Of a stretch of 64,000 nt of DNA, positions 1-11,757 are shown in pieces. Under the pieces are notes generated by a model, which saw nothing but the letters and a program-made list of their open reading frames with translations, did no database searches and had not been told where the DNA came from. The DNA is taken from contig QEOQ01000487.1 in NCBI GenBank assembly GCA_010279815.1, positions 457,064 through 521,063 of the forward strand. Reading direction: 5' to 3'. This DNA comes from Brachionus plicatilis (Eukaryota > Rotifera > Eurotatoria > Ploima > Brachionidae). Position 1 is the first letter of the stretch. The number at the start of each line of letters is the position of its first letter. The position numbers and the translations under genes were made by a program.

Positions 1-2830
1 GGCTTTAGCAATGAATTAAGAAATAAGTTTTCTGGTTTTGATGAAGCATTAAATGTTAAATTTAATTTTTGAATCAGAATTTAAATTCAAAATGAATCAA
101 AAATATTAGGATGCTAAAAACAGGATTTTAGGCTAAGGGACAGAGTAAAAAACTATGAATTAAAAAAATTAAATTTAAAAAAAAATTTTATTTTTTTTGA
201 ATCTTGAAAATATTTTTCAATGACTTTCGTAGAAAGGGAAATCGATAAATGGAAAATGATTAAACTTGTAAAATTTTGAAAATCAAAAAAGAAAACAGAA
301 TTCATCATATGATTGACTTTCAAATATTTAGTTGGTTGTGCTAAAGTTGAGAAAAAAAAAGAAGAAAAATTATTTTTATTGTCCAAAAAAAAATAAAATA
401 AAATTAAATTCAATATTGCATTGCCAAAACAAATGTGTCAAAAAATTTAGAAAAATCTTGAAGATGTTTATTGAAAAATTTCAGATATTAAAATTGCAAG
501 TGTATATGATAATTAATTTCATTAAAAAATAAATTTCTAAGTAAATTATATGACTACTTAAAATAGAATCATTAATTAATTAATCCATAGATTGGAGCTT
601 CTAGTCATTCAGTGATTTCAATCATATTGTACACATATAATACTACTTAATATGAATTATTTTTATTTTTGCTTTTTTTTTTAATTATATTTAAATTTTT
701 ATTTGCATCACACTTGCGGTATTTATTACATTACAATAAAAATATTAATAATAATATGCTATCAAGTCTTAATTATTAAATTATCTAATCAAGCACTTGT
801 GATCCGTAAAAGTGATAGAATATATTTAATTTTTAGATTTTGAAAATTAAAGCTAAAGAATTATTTCTAGTTAGATTTTCTTTTTACAAAGGGCTAAAAT
901 TTTGCTTATCTACTTATTTTTTGTAATTATGCATTTTGCACCAATTTTTTCGGTAAAATATGTAAACAAAACATAGAATGTTCACCAAAAATTTCGAAAT
1001 AATCTTAGATCAAAGTAGGAGTGTAATTTAAATCAAACATAGTTTTAGCGATTTAAATTAAAAGCTAAAGAAATTTCTTGTATTATTATTTATTACTAAA
1101 TTATCATGTTTTTATTACCATCCAATTTTTTTTCAATAAACTGAATTTTGAAATTTGAATTGATTCAAAAAATGGTTGATTATAGTTGATAATATTTCTG
1201 GTTGATATTTTAAGAAAAATAAATTGTTTTAAAAAATTATATTTGAAAATGTTTTTATTCTAAATTATTTAAAAAATAGAAAATTCACTGAAATTCAATT
1301 TTTTGTAGAGACCTCATTTTTCAGATGAGATTTTTGTAAAAATTAAATTCTTATGAAAAAAGCTCTCTTTAATTTTGATGAAAAATTTCCAATTTAAATG
1401 TTATCATTTATTGCTCAATTTGTTGTGAAAAAAAAAATTAATTAAGGCTCATTTATTTTCCAGTAAACTAATAAAGGGTTCCGATCAAATTATAAACAAG
1501 ATAAATTTAGTGCACAAAACATCAGCTAATACGAAAAATAATTATTCAATTTGAGTGCCTCTTGAATGAGCAAATTACGAAATTAAAAAAAAAAACGATT
1601 AATTCATTTTTTTTTACTTGATTGCTTAAAAACTTTTCTCTTATTAATAATTTAAAATAGACTTTTATCCTTTTTGTTGGAAAAATTATTTCGTGACTTG
1701 GAATCAATACACAATAAGTCTGATCAGGCTTTTTTCAAAAAATTGCAAAAAAAATAATTTTAATAAGCATATATATTTTCACAGTATAGATAGATTAAAT
1801 TAGTTTTCAGAGCTTGTTTCAAAATGAAGCATTACTTCTCTTCCGATCTATTCTCTTCCTTCTTTGGATTTTCAAAAAAGAAAATGAGCTTCAAAAATCA
1901 ATAAAGAATTTTAATTCCTTGTCTAAACATTCTAAAATTATAAGTCTCAAATTGGTTACTCTTTCATTATTGCTCAAGTATCAGTTTAATAATTAATGTG
2001 ATTATTTTATTAAACCAAATCCCTAGCTGATAAGTATTGGCAATAATTTTTGCATAAATAAAAACTTCATTCATCTATTTAAATTATTCATAAGAGATAG
2101 TATTCAACTTTTGTTTGATCAGCAGAGGCCTAAAGGTTTTATTTCTAGACTCACTCATCAATTCTTTGAAATTATGATAATATCTATTTATTCAAATCAC
2201 GTACCTTGAAGCCTAGTTTATCATTCTTTTAATAAATTCTCATTGAATGTCTGAAACAAAAAGATAAATCTTTATTTTCTATAAGAGAAAAAAAAAATTA
2301 TTTTCCTTAATGGAAAATAATTTTTTGCTGATTAAAAATGCTAATAATTCTATAATCTCAAGGGCAATCAAAATTAAAGAAAACAGTCGGCAATTGACGG
2401 AAATTATGGGTACCAATTGAATGAAAATTAAAAAAGAAAACTCAAAAATCGACTATTAGGTAACAATTTTTAATAAAATTTAAAGCTTCTCTTTTAATTG
2501 TGACAATCTAAAATTGATGAAATCCAACACTCAAGAAAACACTGAAGAAATAGCAAAAAAATAAAGAAAAATTTAAGCAAATTTTTTTCTTTTTTTTTTA
2601 ATTAAACTAAAAGTTTTTTAGCACATTGAATTTTTTGATTAAATAAATCAATAAAAATTAGTTCTAAGACTCGAACTTAAAGCCATAAATTATGTTCTAT
2701 GAATTAAATTTTTGATTTATTAGCACGAAGGATTAGAACCAATTTTAATCAATTCAAAATAATTCCGGTATTACTTAATTAATTTAAATTGTATTAAAAG
2801 ATAAAGAATTAAAACAAGGCAACCCCAGCA
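1..2830. other. AT-rich intergenic region, no gene seen
   Basis: Only short chance reading frames made of Lys/Asn/Phe/Ile-rich sequence are present, with no recognisable domain and no splice pattern that joins them. Presumably it holds the upstream region of the Kv channel gene that starts at 2831. No TATA box stands out against the AT background. Confidence 0.6.
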
Positions 2831-5800
2831 ATGGCAAGTAACCAGATCACTGTGGACATGGATATTGAGAATCGAGTGATCTTGAATGTTGGAGGCACTC
2901 GATTCGAAACCTACAAGACAATCCTAAAAAAAATTCCAGCCACAAGACTTTCTCGACTGACCGAAGCATTGGTAAACTACGATCCAGCCACAAATGAGTA
3001 TTTTTTTGACCGACACCCGGGAGTTTTCAGCCAAATACTGAACTATTACCGCACTGGCAAATTGCACTATCCAATTAATGTATGCGGGCCTTTGTTCGAG
3101 GAAGAGCTCGAGTTCTGGGGCCTGGACTCGAATCAAGTGGAGCCTTGCTGCTGGAAGACCTACACCAAGCATAGACAAACTGAGGAAACATTGGCTACTC
3201 TGGACAGACTGAACATAGATGTTGAAAAAACTACAAAACATGATCTGATGATAAAATTTGGATTTGACGAGCACACAGTCTTAAGTAATACAAAAATGGG
3301 ATATTTTAACAGAGTAAAGCCCATTATTTGGCAATTGTTCGAAGAACCAAAGTCTTCTATTCCTGCCACATTAATAGCTTGCATTCAAATATCAATGATT
3401 GTTTTATCAGTTGTGATTCTCTGGCTTGAGACCTACACCGACTCCAAAGTAAAAGTGATCAAATTTGATCGCCAATATCAAAAATCAAGTAACATCACAG
3501 AAGACCAATTTGAGTCATTTCGAATGATTGACAACAACCTGATGCCGTTTTTAGTGGCTTTGGAATACATATCAGTATCTTGGTTTATCATTGATATGAC
3601 GGTTCGTTTCATAGTGTGTCCCAATAAGGTGGAATTTGTGCACAACATTGACAATTTGTGCGATTTTATTGCCACTAGCTGGGCGCTGATCGACTTTTTT
3701 TTGCAAATTTTTATTAAAAGTTTTCTACTGCAAAGTTTTCAAGTTATCCGGGTAGCCCGTCTTCTGCGTCTTTTGTCATACCATGCAGGAACCAAAGTAA
3801 TTGTGACCAGTCTTAAGTCAAGTGCACCTGTTTTGCAACTTTTAGTATTTTTCATGATTGTTTCATCCACTCTTTACGGTAAATATTTTTATTTTATTTA
3901 ATATGTTAAATTAAGCCTATTTTTTTGATAGTTAAAATTTTAGTGTACAGTACAAATTAAAACTAACTTTTACGCAAAGTCGAGGAAAAGAAATGTACAA
4001 GTTAGTTTTAAATTGTACTGTAGTTTAAATTTTTGTTATTACACCAATTTTTGATTCACAAAGAAGTGGGTACCGAAAAAATTGCGCATTTACTTTTAAT
4101 CTGAAAAATAACCCTATTACCCCAAAAACTTTTATACCTTGTTGGTGGGTCTATGAATCACACAAATAACAAATACTTAATTTAAATATTTTCAAGGGAA
4201 CTTTAAAAAATAATATTAAAAAAATTGACCGAAAATTATTTTGGGAGATTTTGGTAGAATAATTGTAATTCAATAATACTCATTATAAAAATCAGTTCAA
4301 AATTTCACGACTTTCACATTTTTGAAAATTTACCTAGATTTAAATCTTTTAGACGAAAATTTGGCTTTATTTAAAAACTATGATTAAGAAAATACAAATT
4401 TTAAACATTTTGAAAAATATTCAAATTATTAAAATTGACAAAAAATCGAAATTTTTTTAAAAATTAATTAGATGCAAAATTTCGCAGAATTTGTTGATAA
4501 AAATTTTTAAATGTTAAACTTTTTATTGAGTTACTTTTTAAAGACTTTTTAATTTTTGGTGTAAATTTGAACTAAATATAAAGATATCTATAAATTGTAA
4601 AATATTAAAAAAAGTTTTTAAAGCATAATTTATTTAGAAAAAATTATAATTTCATTAAATTATTATCTTTAGAATTTCTATGAATAACAAAAGGCCTATA
4701 TTTTTTAGTGTTGAAATTGAACAACATTATAAGATTTAGATAAAAAAATATTTTAAAATAAAAAATTAAAACATCAAAAAAGTTTACTTTAATAATCAGT
4801 TTTTAAATTTTAATTAATTTCTCATTTTAATTTTTTGAGTGGCTAAATTTCTAATTCAAATAATTCAAAATTTTAAACATTAACTGGATTTATTTTGAAA
4901 TTCAATTTAGAAATTCAAATAAAGAATAAATTAGATACTTGTTTAAAGTTTGTTCAGAAATTAATCTTTATGTTTGTAATTGAGAAGTAAACGAATAATA
5001 GCTATTAGATAAGTAATTGGAGACTTTCCATAGAATAAAAAAATTACTTAAATATTAACAATACTCACGCTTATGCATCTTTCCGCATAACTCAAGACAT
5101 AAACTCACAAAATAATCAGAAAATAAGCAAATTTCAAATTTTTGATATTAATTTTTAATGGTATCTTAATCTAATTATTGCGGGAAAAGAAATAAAAATA
5201 TAATTTGGAACCCTCTAAGAAAAAAATCCTTTTGTTTTTGGAAGGAAGGCAAACAAAGAAAATTGTTCAATTTTGTTTTCGATGTAAAAATTTAAATAAT
5301 TTAATATTCAATTTTCGATCAATTTTTTTATCTAAATCAAAATTATATTTTGTTTTTTATTTATTTAAATTTTTAAATCAGTATAATTTATTCAGTTCAA
5401 ATTCAAATTAGAATTTTTTTTTCATATGAACAATCAATTATCGAAAAACTTAAAATTTTATTTACAAATATTATTAAATTTTGATTAAAAAATATTTAAA
5501 TACTAAATCAAATACAATAGTTGATGTTTCTTTCATCAGCTAAAATCATTTGCACTTTTTGGTATTTTTTTCAGCCAATTTTTAGCAAAACTATTTTCGT
5601 AATTTCATTAAATACATTCACCTTAAAATTTTTTGAACAAAAGAACTATAAACATGAAATAAGAAAAGCGAATAGTAATTTAAAAATTTTAAATGATAAA
5701 AAGACTTTAATACTACTTTTATATTACAAATATAAATCCTTATCAATCGAGTTATAAAATAATTGCAGAGAGCTCGTTGTAAAACTCGCTCATCAGTGGA

Positions 5801-7484
5801 ATATTTAAGAAAATAAAGTTATCAAGCTTAATTTTCTAATTCTTTGTTTTATTTTTATTTTTTATTTATTTTATTTGTTTATTTTTGACGAGCTAAAGTT
5901 TATTTTATCACTTCTAAAATCAATCTTGTTGAATTGACAAATCATCATGCAAAATTTATCTTGGACATCATTTGAATCCCGTATTAAATAGTTAACCACA
6001 GTTTTGAGGATTGGAATTAATAACAATAAATGGCCAAAAACATAAAAAGTTTAACCTTCAAAAATAATTTTTATTAAATTACAAAAAGCGCTTTTCATTT
6101 TAAACAGCCTCCTCAAAAAAATGATGTAATGAAACATTGATTTTAGAAAGAGCAATGTTCAATTTATACGACATTCCTTAAAAAAGGAATAAGTTAACTT
6201 TTATTAAAAAACATATCCGGTTTTAATGACATTCGGATTTAAAACATAATTAAATTTCCATTTTTAATTGAATTTCATAAAAGCTGAAACAATTTTTAAT
6301 AATATTTAAATTTATTCCCATTTAATAATTAATTTTAATTTTTTTAAAAACAGTGCTCAATTTTGAATTAAATGTCACTAAAATAGAGTACTCTATTTTT
6401 AATTAAATAAATTCTGATAATTACGTTAGTAAAACAAGCAATCTGAAAGACTAAAATGAAAAAGATTTCTTTTATTTATTTATGACTTTTTTGTCTTTAA
6501 CTGGATGGTAAAAAAAATTTTCTGGTATAAAAAATTTAAGAGAAAATTAATAAAGATGCTTCTTTTTATTTACTATCATAAAAAACTAGCTGACAAAAAA
6601 TATTTAGATGATGAAAAGAAATTCTTATTCTTGATGAAAAAAAAATAGTATTTTAATTGTTTAGATCGATTTGAATTTTTTTCAAAACTGAAAGCTTATA
6701 AATATCAAAAAAAAAATAAAACTTTCTTATCATAATTCTAACGGTAATTAATTTTTTCTATTCTCTTCCTGGTCAACCTAAATTCAAGCAAAAAAAATTA
6801 ACAAAATTAAATCAACCCGATTTTTTTTCTAAAAAATTTTTTTGCCCAATTTTAAATCAATAATAGTGTTATGAATTACTGATTTAAAAAGCATCTGAGC
6901 ATTATTACACAATCGAGCAAAAATAATTTATTTTCAAATTTTTCTAAAATAATAAGATATTATTTTTTTATAATAAAAAAGAATAATTTTTTTGTGAATT
7001 CAAAAAATGATTATCTAATTATACGAATCCCCAATTGTAAAAAAAAAATTTCGGTATAAAAATTAAAAATTTAATGTGAATATATGAATAAAATATTTTG
7101 AAAATTTAAATGTTCAAATTTAATTTTAATTTTTGTTTAAAAGGAGCACTTATTTTTTATGCCGAACGACTTACTACCGACGATCCCGACAACAATATTT
7201 TTATAAGTATACCAGAGGCTTTTTGGTACGCCATCGTTTCACTGACTACAATCGGATACGGTGATTTTTCTCCCAAAACCTCAGTTGGTCGTCTTTTTGG
7301 CGGAGCGTGTGCCGTAACAGGCGTACTCATGGTCGGTTTACCTATGACCATTGTAGTCGAAATATTCAGCAACTTTTTCAATCATTTGAGAGCCAGATCA
7401 AAACTACCAAAGCAAAGACGCAGAATATTGCCAGTAGAAGCACCCCGTGTTCGAAAAAGAAATCATGGACACAATGAAAATTAA
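2831..7484 (+). CDS. Shaw-type (Kv3-like) voltage-gated K+ channel subunit
   Basis: Two exons, 2831..3878 and 7144..7484, join in phase 1 across a 3.3-kb intron and give about 462 residues. Residues ~13-110 are a T1 tetramerisation domain; the stretch EPCCWKTYTKH and the ETLATLDRLN that follows are typical of the Shaw/Kv3 subfamily. S1 starts near residue 178, S2-S3 follow, and S4 is the short R-x-x-R-x-x-R segment near residue 308. The second exon opens with the end of S5 (FYAERL) and carries the pore with the selectivity filter TTIGYGD. Such channels are tetrameric plasma-membrane K+ channels that repolarise excitable cells. Two oddities: S6 has LPMT where most Kv channels have Pro-Val-Pro, and the C-terminal tail after S6 is short and very basic. 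The stop is 48 nt from the 3' end of the convergent GXYLT gene. Subfamily assignment is confident; gating properties are not inferable. Confidence 0.9.
3879..7143 (+). other. Long intron of the Kv channel gene
   Basis: This 3,265-bp GT-AG intron is far longer than most introns in the window. It holds a small foldback element at 3948..4020 and otherwise low-complexity AT-rich sequence. Two short open stretches inside it (around 5205 and 5521) are Phe/Lys/Asn-rich and look like chance. Confidence 0.8.
3946..4022. mobile_element. 73-bp foldback MITE flanked by TA
   Basis: The segment from 3948 to 4020 begins CAGTACAAATTAAAACTAAC and ends with its near-perfect inverse; the arms are about 22-25 bp with a ~25-nt loop. 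It is flanked on both sides by the dinucleotide TA (3946-3947 and 4021-4022), as expected for a Tc1/mariner/pogo-type target duplication. A CAG start fits pogo-like ends. It has no coding capacity. Confidence 0.6.
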
Positions 7485-7532
7485 AATAATTCATTTTATT
7501 AAAATAAAAATAAATAGTTTAAAGAATAAAAT

Positions 7533-8693
7533 TTAAAGTTCTTCATTTGTTTGGCCCGCATTTAAATTTTTTTCTTCCAAAAATTTTTTATGCTGTTTAA
7601 GCTCTTTTTTTAAAGTCTTCAAAAAAATGTCTTTGGCTTTTCCGCAATATGTAGCCTTTACGGATTCCTTTTCAAATGCATCTCGAATCTCTATGTACAA
7701 ATTCTTAATTGACTCTTCCGTAAAGTTATACTTTAAAAAAGGTTAATTTTTTTAGTTAATTTTCAATTCTGTAACGAGCTGCTTACCTTTTCAAAAGCTT
7801 TATAGATCTGCCGGAAGGCTGGTTCTTTTTCGGTCTGAAAAACTCTTCTGCATCCATGCAAAATCCTGGCTCCATTTTTTTCTGCAGCCCTGCAATTTGA
7901 GCCATACATGCAATGATCAGGCCGATAGTTCCACGAACAATCATATTCGTACAAGCGGTCCGGATGAAATTTGAACAAAATATTCAGCAAACATTGGTCG
8001 CCCCAAGTGATATTGTATCTGTAAGTTTGGTACATTGGCAAAATTTTTCCAACAAAATCAAATTCTCTCATTCTGGTTAAGTTCATGAGCATTACGCCTG
8101 AGTTGAGGCCCAGTCGGCCGTAAAAAGGATGTCTGGCAAATCTGTTGTACCATCCCATATTGGCATCTTCATGCTCTGGCGCCAATGCAGCCAGCTGAGT
8201 CTGGTTGAAATTTTTGAAATGGGACCAAACTTGCTCCAGACCTGTGAGGAACAAAACATCAGTGTCGATGTAAAGCAAAGAGTCGACTTGATGCAAAATA
8301 TCGGGCAAAAAGATTCTTTGTGATGCACAAAGTTTAAACAGTTTTCGCCATTCTTCGCGGTTATTCTGCGGAAATTTGGGCTCAAAAATTGAGTAATTAA
8401 ATTTATCTTGGACAAATTTTGGCCATTCGTTGAACTGGTCAATAAATTGATTGTGCAAATTTTTTTCACTAAAAATAAAAAAGTGTAATTTTGGCCGAGA
8501 AAACATTAGGGCCGATTTTAGCAGAACTAATGTTTCTGGCGCTCGATCACCACAAGCCACCACCGATAAATTTATAATCTGATCTTCAGCTTTGTATTCT
8601 TTTCTTAAAAAAAATTTTTTTTTTAATTTTAAATTTTTGTATTAGCAGAACTTACATTAAGAATATTGAGAACAAAATTGGTATTAAATTCAT
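7533..8693 (-). CDS. GXYLT: Glucoside xylosyltransferase (GXYLT family)
   Basis: Three exons on the minus strand, 8656..8693, 7787..8603 and 7533..7730, separated by 52- and 56-nt introns, encode about 350 residues. The first exon gives a short hydrophobic start (MNLIPILFSIFL), consistent with a type II Golgi/ER anchor. The body matches GXYLT1/2: KLFKLCASQRIFLP, a DTD metal-binding motif after LLYI, APEHED, GWYNRFARHP, NSGVMLMN, NITWGDQ and NYRPDHCMYGSNC. The family adds xylose from UDP-xylose to O-linked glucose on EGF repeats such as those of Notch. The last exon is a Lys/Glu-rich tail that I cannot match. The gene is convergent with the Kv channel gene, whose stop is 48 nt away, so the transcripts probably overlap at their 3' ends. 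Confidence 0.92.
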
Positions 8694-9340
8694 ATTAAAA
8701 AATCCAATTTTGATTTAAAACTAAAATATTTTGAGCTTTTTTTTTCTTCTAAAAAACAGCATATTTTTCTATGTCAATGTGTTAGTATTTTTTATTGGAA
8801 ATTTTTTAGCATAGTTAAATGCGAGCTCTTGAACTCGTTGATTAAACTCGAATATTTATATTATTATTTTCCTATGGACCGTATGCGACAATTAAAATTT
8901 TCATAAGTTAATTTATATTTTTACAGGTATGAAAGATTTTATTTATAATATATGTCAAATAAATGTGAATATTAGACTTGGATAAATATTTACATTAGAA
9001 ACGCTTTTAATACAAATCGGATTAAGAATTGGATATTTATTTGATTTGTTTTGGTTTCTCGATGTGATATAATTTTCCAGTGAGATCTAGAAAAAATATT
9101 TATTCTACGTGTCCAAAAATAATATTTGTCGCTGTTGTTCACATAATCTCTCATATTTTATTTAATATCGATATTGTGAAACTCTGTTTTTATTAAAAAT
9201 TTTTAAAATCATGCAAAAAGAGTAAAATTTGATCAATTTTTATAAGACTTTTTGTTTTTTGATGTTAAGTCTTTTTTGAAAAAGATAAAAAGTTCATTTT
9301 TATTTAATATTCTTATCACTAGATTTACTTCACCTGAATA
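8694..9340. other. Upstream region of GXYLT, nothing recognised
   Basis: AT-rich sequence without a credible reading frame. Presumably it contains the GXYLT promoter; no distinct motif could be supported. Confidence 0.5.
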
Positions 9341-9344
9341 AATT

Positions 9345-9351
9345 TATTTAC

Positions 9352-9388
<37 letters not shown>

Positions 9389-9414
9389 TATTTCATTTTG
9401 CGCCAATTCTGGCG
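9345..9414 (-). mobile_element. Probable solo 3' end of a non-LTR retrotransposon
   Basis: Read on the minus strand, a small GC-rich hairpin (CGCCA loop TGGCG, 9401..9414) is followed by CAAAATGAAATAAATAAT and then a run of (AAT)n covering 9352..9388. The same arrangement, a short GC-rich palindrome and then an A-rich tri- or tetranucleotide tail, ends the clearer retroelement copies near 11.7, 34.0, 36.25 and 40.0 kb. No coding sequence remains, so this is by analogy only. Confidence 0.4.
9352..9388. repeat. (ATT)n microsatellite
   Basis: About twelve tandem TAT/ATT units without interruption. It is probably the tail of the retroelement remnant described for the same place. Confidence 0.9.
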
Positions 9415-11110
9415 ATGTATAAAAATTAAAAATGTAAAAAGTAAAATTTAAGACAGAAAATAATGATACAATTTTGTAAATAAAAATGAAATGTAGATAA
9501 ATTTATTTATATCTATAAAAAATAAATTTTAGCGTATAAAACGATTTTATTTTTATGAAAAAAAAATGCTTTTTTTTGTTCGAAAAAAAGATTTAAATAT
9601 CTTAAAATGACTTCTAAACTCAAAATACTCGGGACCTTTTTCTTTCTTCTTTATCTAGCAATTACATAAGTGTCCATTCTTTTTATAAATCTTCCATTGG
9701 ATTCACTGTACAAATTAAGCATTTTAGATTTTGGAGAAAAAAATTCATTATTTTATTATTGTTTTGGAATTAATTTTTATATGGAAAAAGAAGCATTTTT
9801 AAAGAGTAAATTTATTCTATTGATAAAAAAAGGAATTTTTATCACAAAAACAATTTAAAGCCATTCTTAATTGGAATCCTTATGGAAGAGATGATTGTCT
9901 CCAAAAAATTATACCTAATGCTATTTGTAAATAGTTAAAAAGTAAAATATTTTGCACACATTTTTGAGTTGTCTAAAGATTTTTGAAAATTTTTGAATAT
10001 TTCCTTTGTTTTATTAATAAAAAATGCTGTCGATAAACTTGGATATTTAATAGATAAATAGGAAATTATTAATGGTGTTCAAAAATTTAACTCTATAAAC
10101 AAAATAAAATTGAATAGAAATACCAAAATTCTTCTTCTATTTATTGCATGCTTAATTCCTAATAATATCTCAGAATCTATATAATCAATGACATTTTACA
10201 AAGAGAATGGTGATTGAAAGTAAATTTATTTAAAAAATTCAAAATGTTATTTATTACAAAAAATTTTTCAATAATTTCAAATTTAAATTATGATGAAACA
10301 TTCCACTCTTTTTCATACAATTTAAAAGTTTTTTGTAGAAACTCGGCTTAGTTGATACATTAAATGAATCATCTAACAATTAACAACACCATTTTTAGAT
10401 GTTGTTATTAAAACCATTTTTTCATTTTTATGAGAATTGTTATTTTAATATAAATTCTAAAAATTCACAATGAAATATAATTTTTAGAAAACCAAACAAT
10501 GCTTCTCTTCCTTTAAAAACCTCAAAAAAAGCTTCAAAACAAAAATATTAATTAGCGTTTATTTATTCCATTAAGACCTATTTTTCAATTTATTTGATTA
10601 AAAAAAGTCCTGTTTTTGAAAATTTATCACTTGAACTGAGAGACCATATAAACAGCGAACAGAAAAAAAACTTTAATTAAAAGCATAAAGAATTAAAAAG
10701 TTGATAGAAGTTAAATTGGAATTTTCAAGCTAATTGATAGAGCTGGATTTAAGGTATTCCTTAAAAAAAGTAAATTTCTTTTTATTAAAAGCATTAGATA
10801 AGATAAAAATTCTCTTTGAAAAAAAATAACACAGGATACTGAGATGATTATATTTTTTTTTTAAATTTGTCTTTCAACTAAAAAACAATTAAAAATATGA
10901 ATTCTGTAAATTCTTTTCAGCTTTAAGATGCTTAACTCTAAAAAGACCGATATTTGTTATACCTCTAAAGAATGGTGGGGTCAAATTGACACCTTTGAAA
11001 GAAACAAATAAAATGAGTCACTATATTTCGATTTTATCGTAATTTAAAAGAAAAAATATTTATAAGAAAATAAAATAATCTTGATACCCTCAATTAGCTT
11101 TTATGTCTTA
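9415..11110. other. AT-rich stretch, no gene seen
   Basis: Reading frames here are short and of low complexity. I see no domain, splice structure or repeat beyond the general AT bias. Confidence 0.5.
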
Positions 11111-11123
11111 AATTTTTCTTATT

Positions 11124-11757
11124 ATGACTGTATCATTTTTGTATAAACAATATGCACAATCAATTTTTAGGTATCATCTTGATAATGTTTTTTTAACTGA
11201 AAAGAAATTATCCGAATATGACACAAGACAAAATATTTTAATTAAACGAACTATTGGTTTAAGTAAGTATAGTCGTACAAGACCTCTATTTGAAGCCCTC
11301 AAACTAGAGTCTATCAAACAGATTTACTACAAACATAAAATTTTTTTCTTAAAACAAATTATTAATAATAGCTTATGCTGGAAAGTTTCTAATGAAATTA
11401 AAAAAGGAAATGAAGTTTATGACAGGGACAACACGTCCTTTTGTAAACAAATCAAAAGTGTTGAAGAAAAGCTGTATATAAACTGTCTTGATTATGATCC
11501 AAATACGATGGTAGAACTAGTTAATTCCCTATTTAGATGTAATAACATGGGCTTAGTCGATTCTGTAAAATACTATTTTTATCTAATACAAAAGTTTATA
11601 TTGAATAAAACTAATTATTTTTATTTGTACAATGAGCTAAATGCTTTATTAAAAGTGACTTAAATTTTTATATAAATACTTTTTTTATATATATAAATGA
11701 ACCTTTTTTTTACTAAATGCCTATGAGGTGTATGTATTTTTTAATAAATAAATAAAT
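11124..11757 (+). mobile_element. 5'-truncated non-LTR retrotransposon (C-terminal reverse-transcriptase tail plus 3' end)
   Basis: An open frame from about 11124 to 11663 (179 codons) has the look of the region after the polymerase in jockey/CR1/L2-type elements, with KRTIGLSKYSRTRPLFEALK and repeated Tyr/Phe-rich helices. It ends in an AT-rich 3' UTR, a small palindrome (GCCTATGAGGT near 11723) and an (AATA)n tail at about 11742..11757. The polymerase core is missing, so it is a dead 5'-truncated copy. The block SFCKQ..SVE..LDY.P is shared with a decayed second copy near 35.1 kb, which supports the call. The start of the element cannot be fixed; the frame is closed by a stop near 11110. Confidence 0.65.

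Noticed and set aside
153..532. Overlapping frames on both strands near the left edge
   Set aside because: Both are low-complexity translations of A/T runs; no start context or similarity.
5205..5757. Two open frames within the Kv intron
   Set aside because: They have no recognisable motif, and the Kv exons on both sides already join in phase without them.
9670..9858. Open frame of ~60 codons in the intergenic region
   Set aside because: Phe/Ile/Lys-rich translation of AT-rich DNA with no domain or splice partners.
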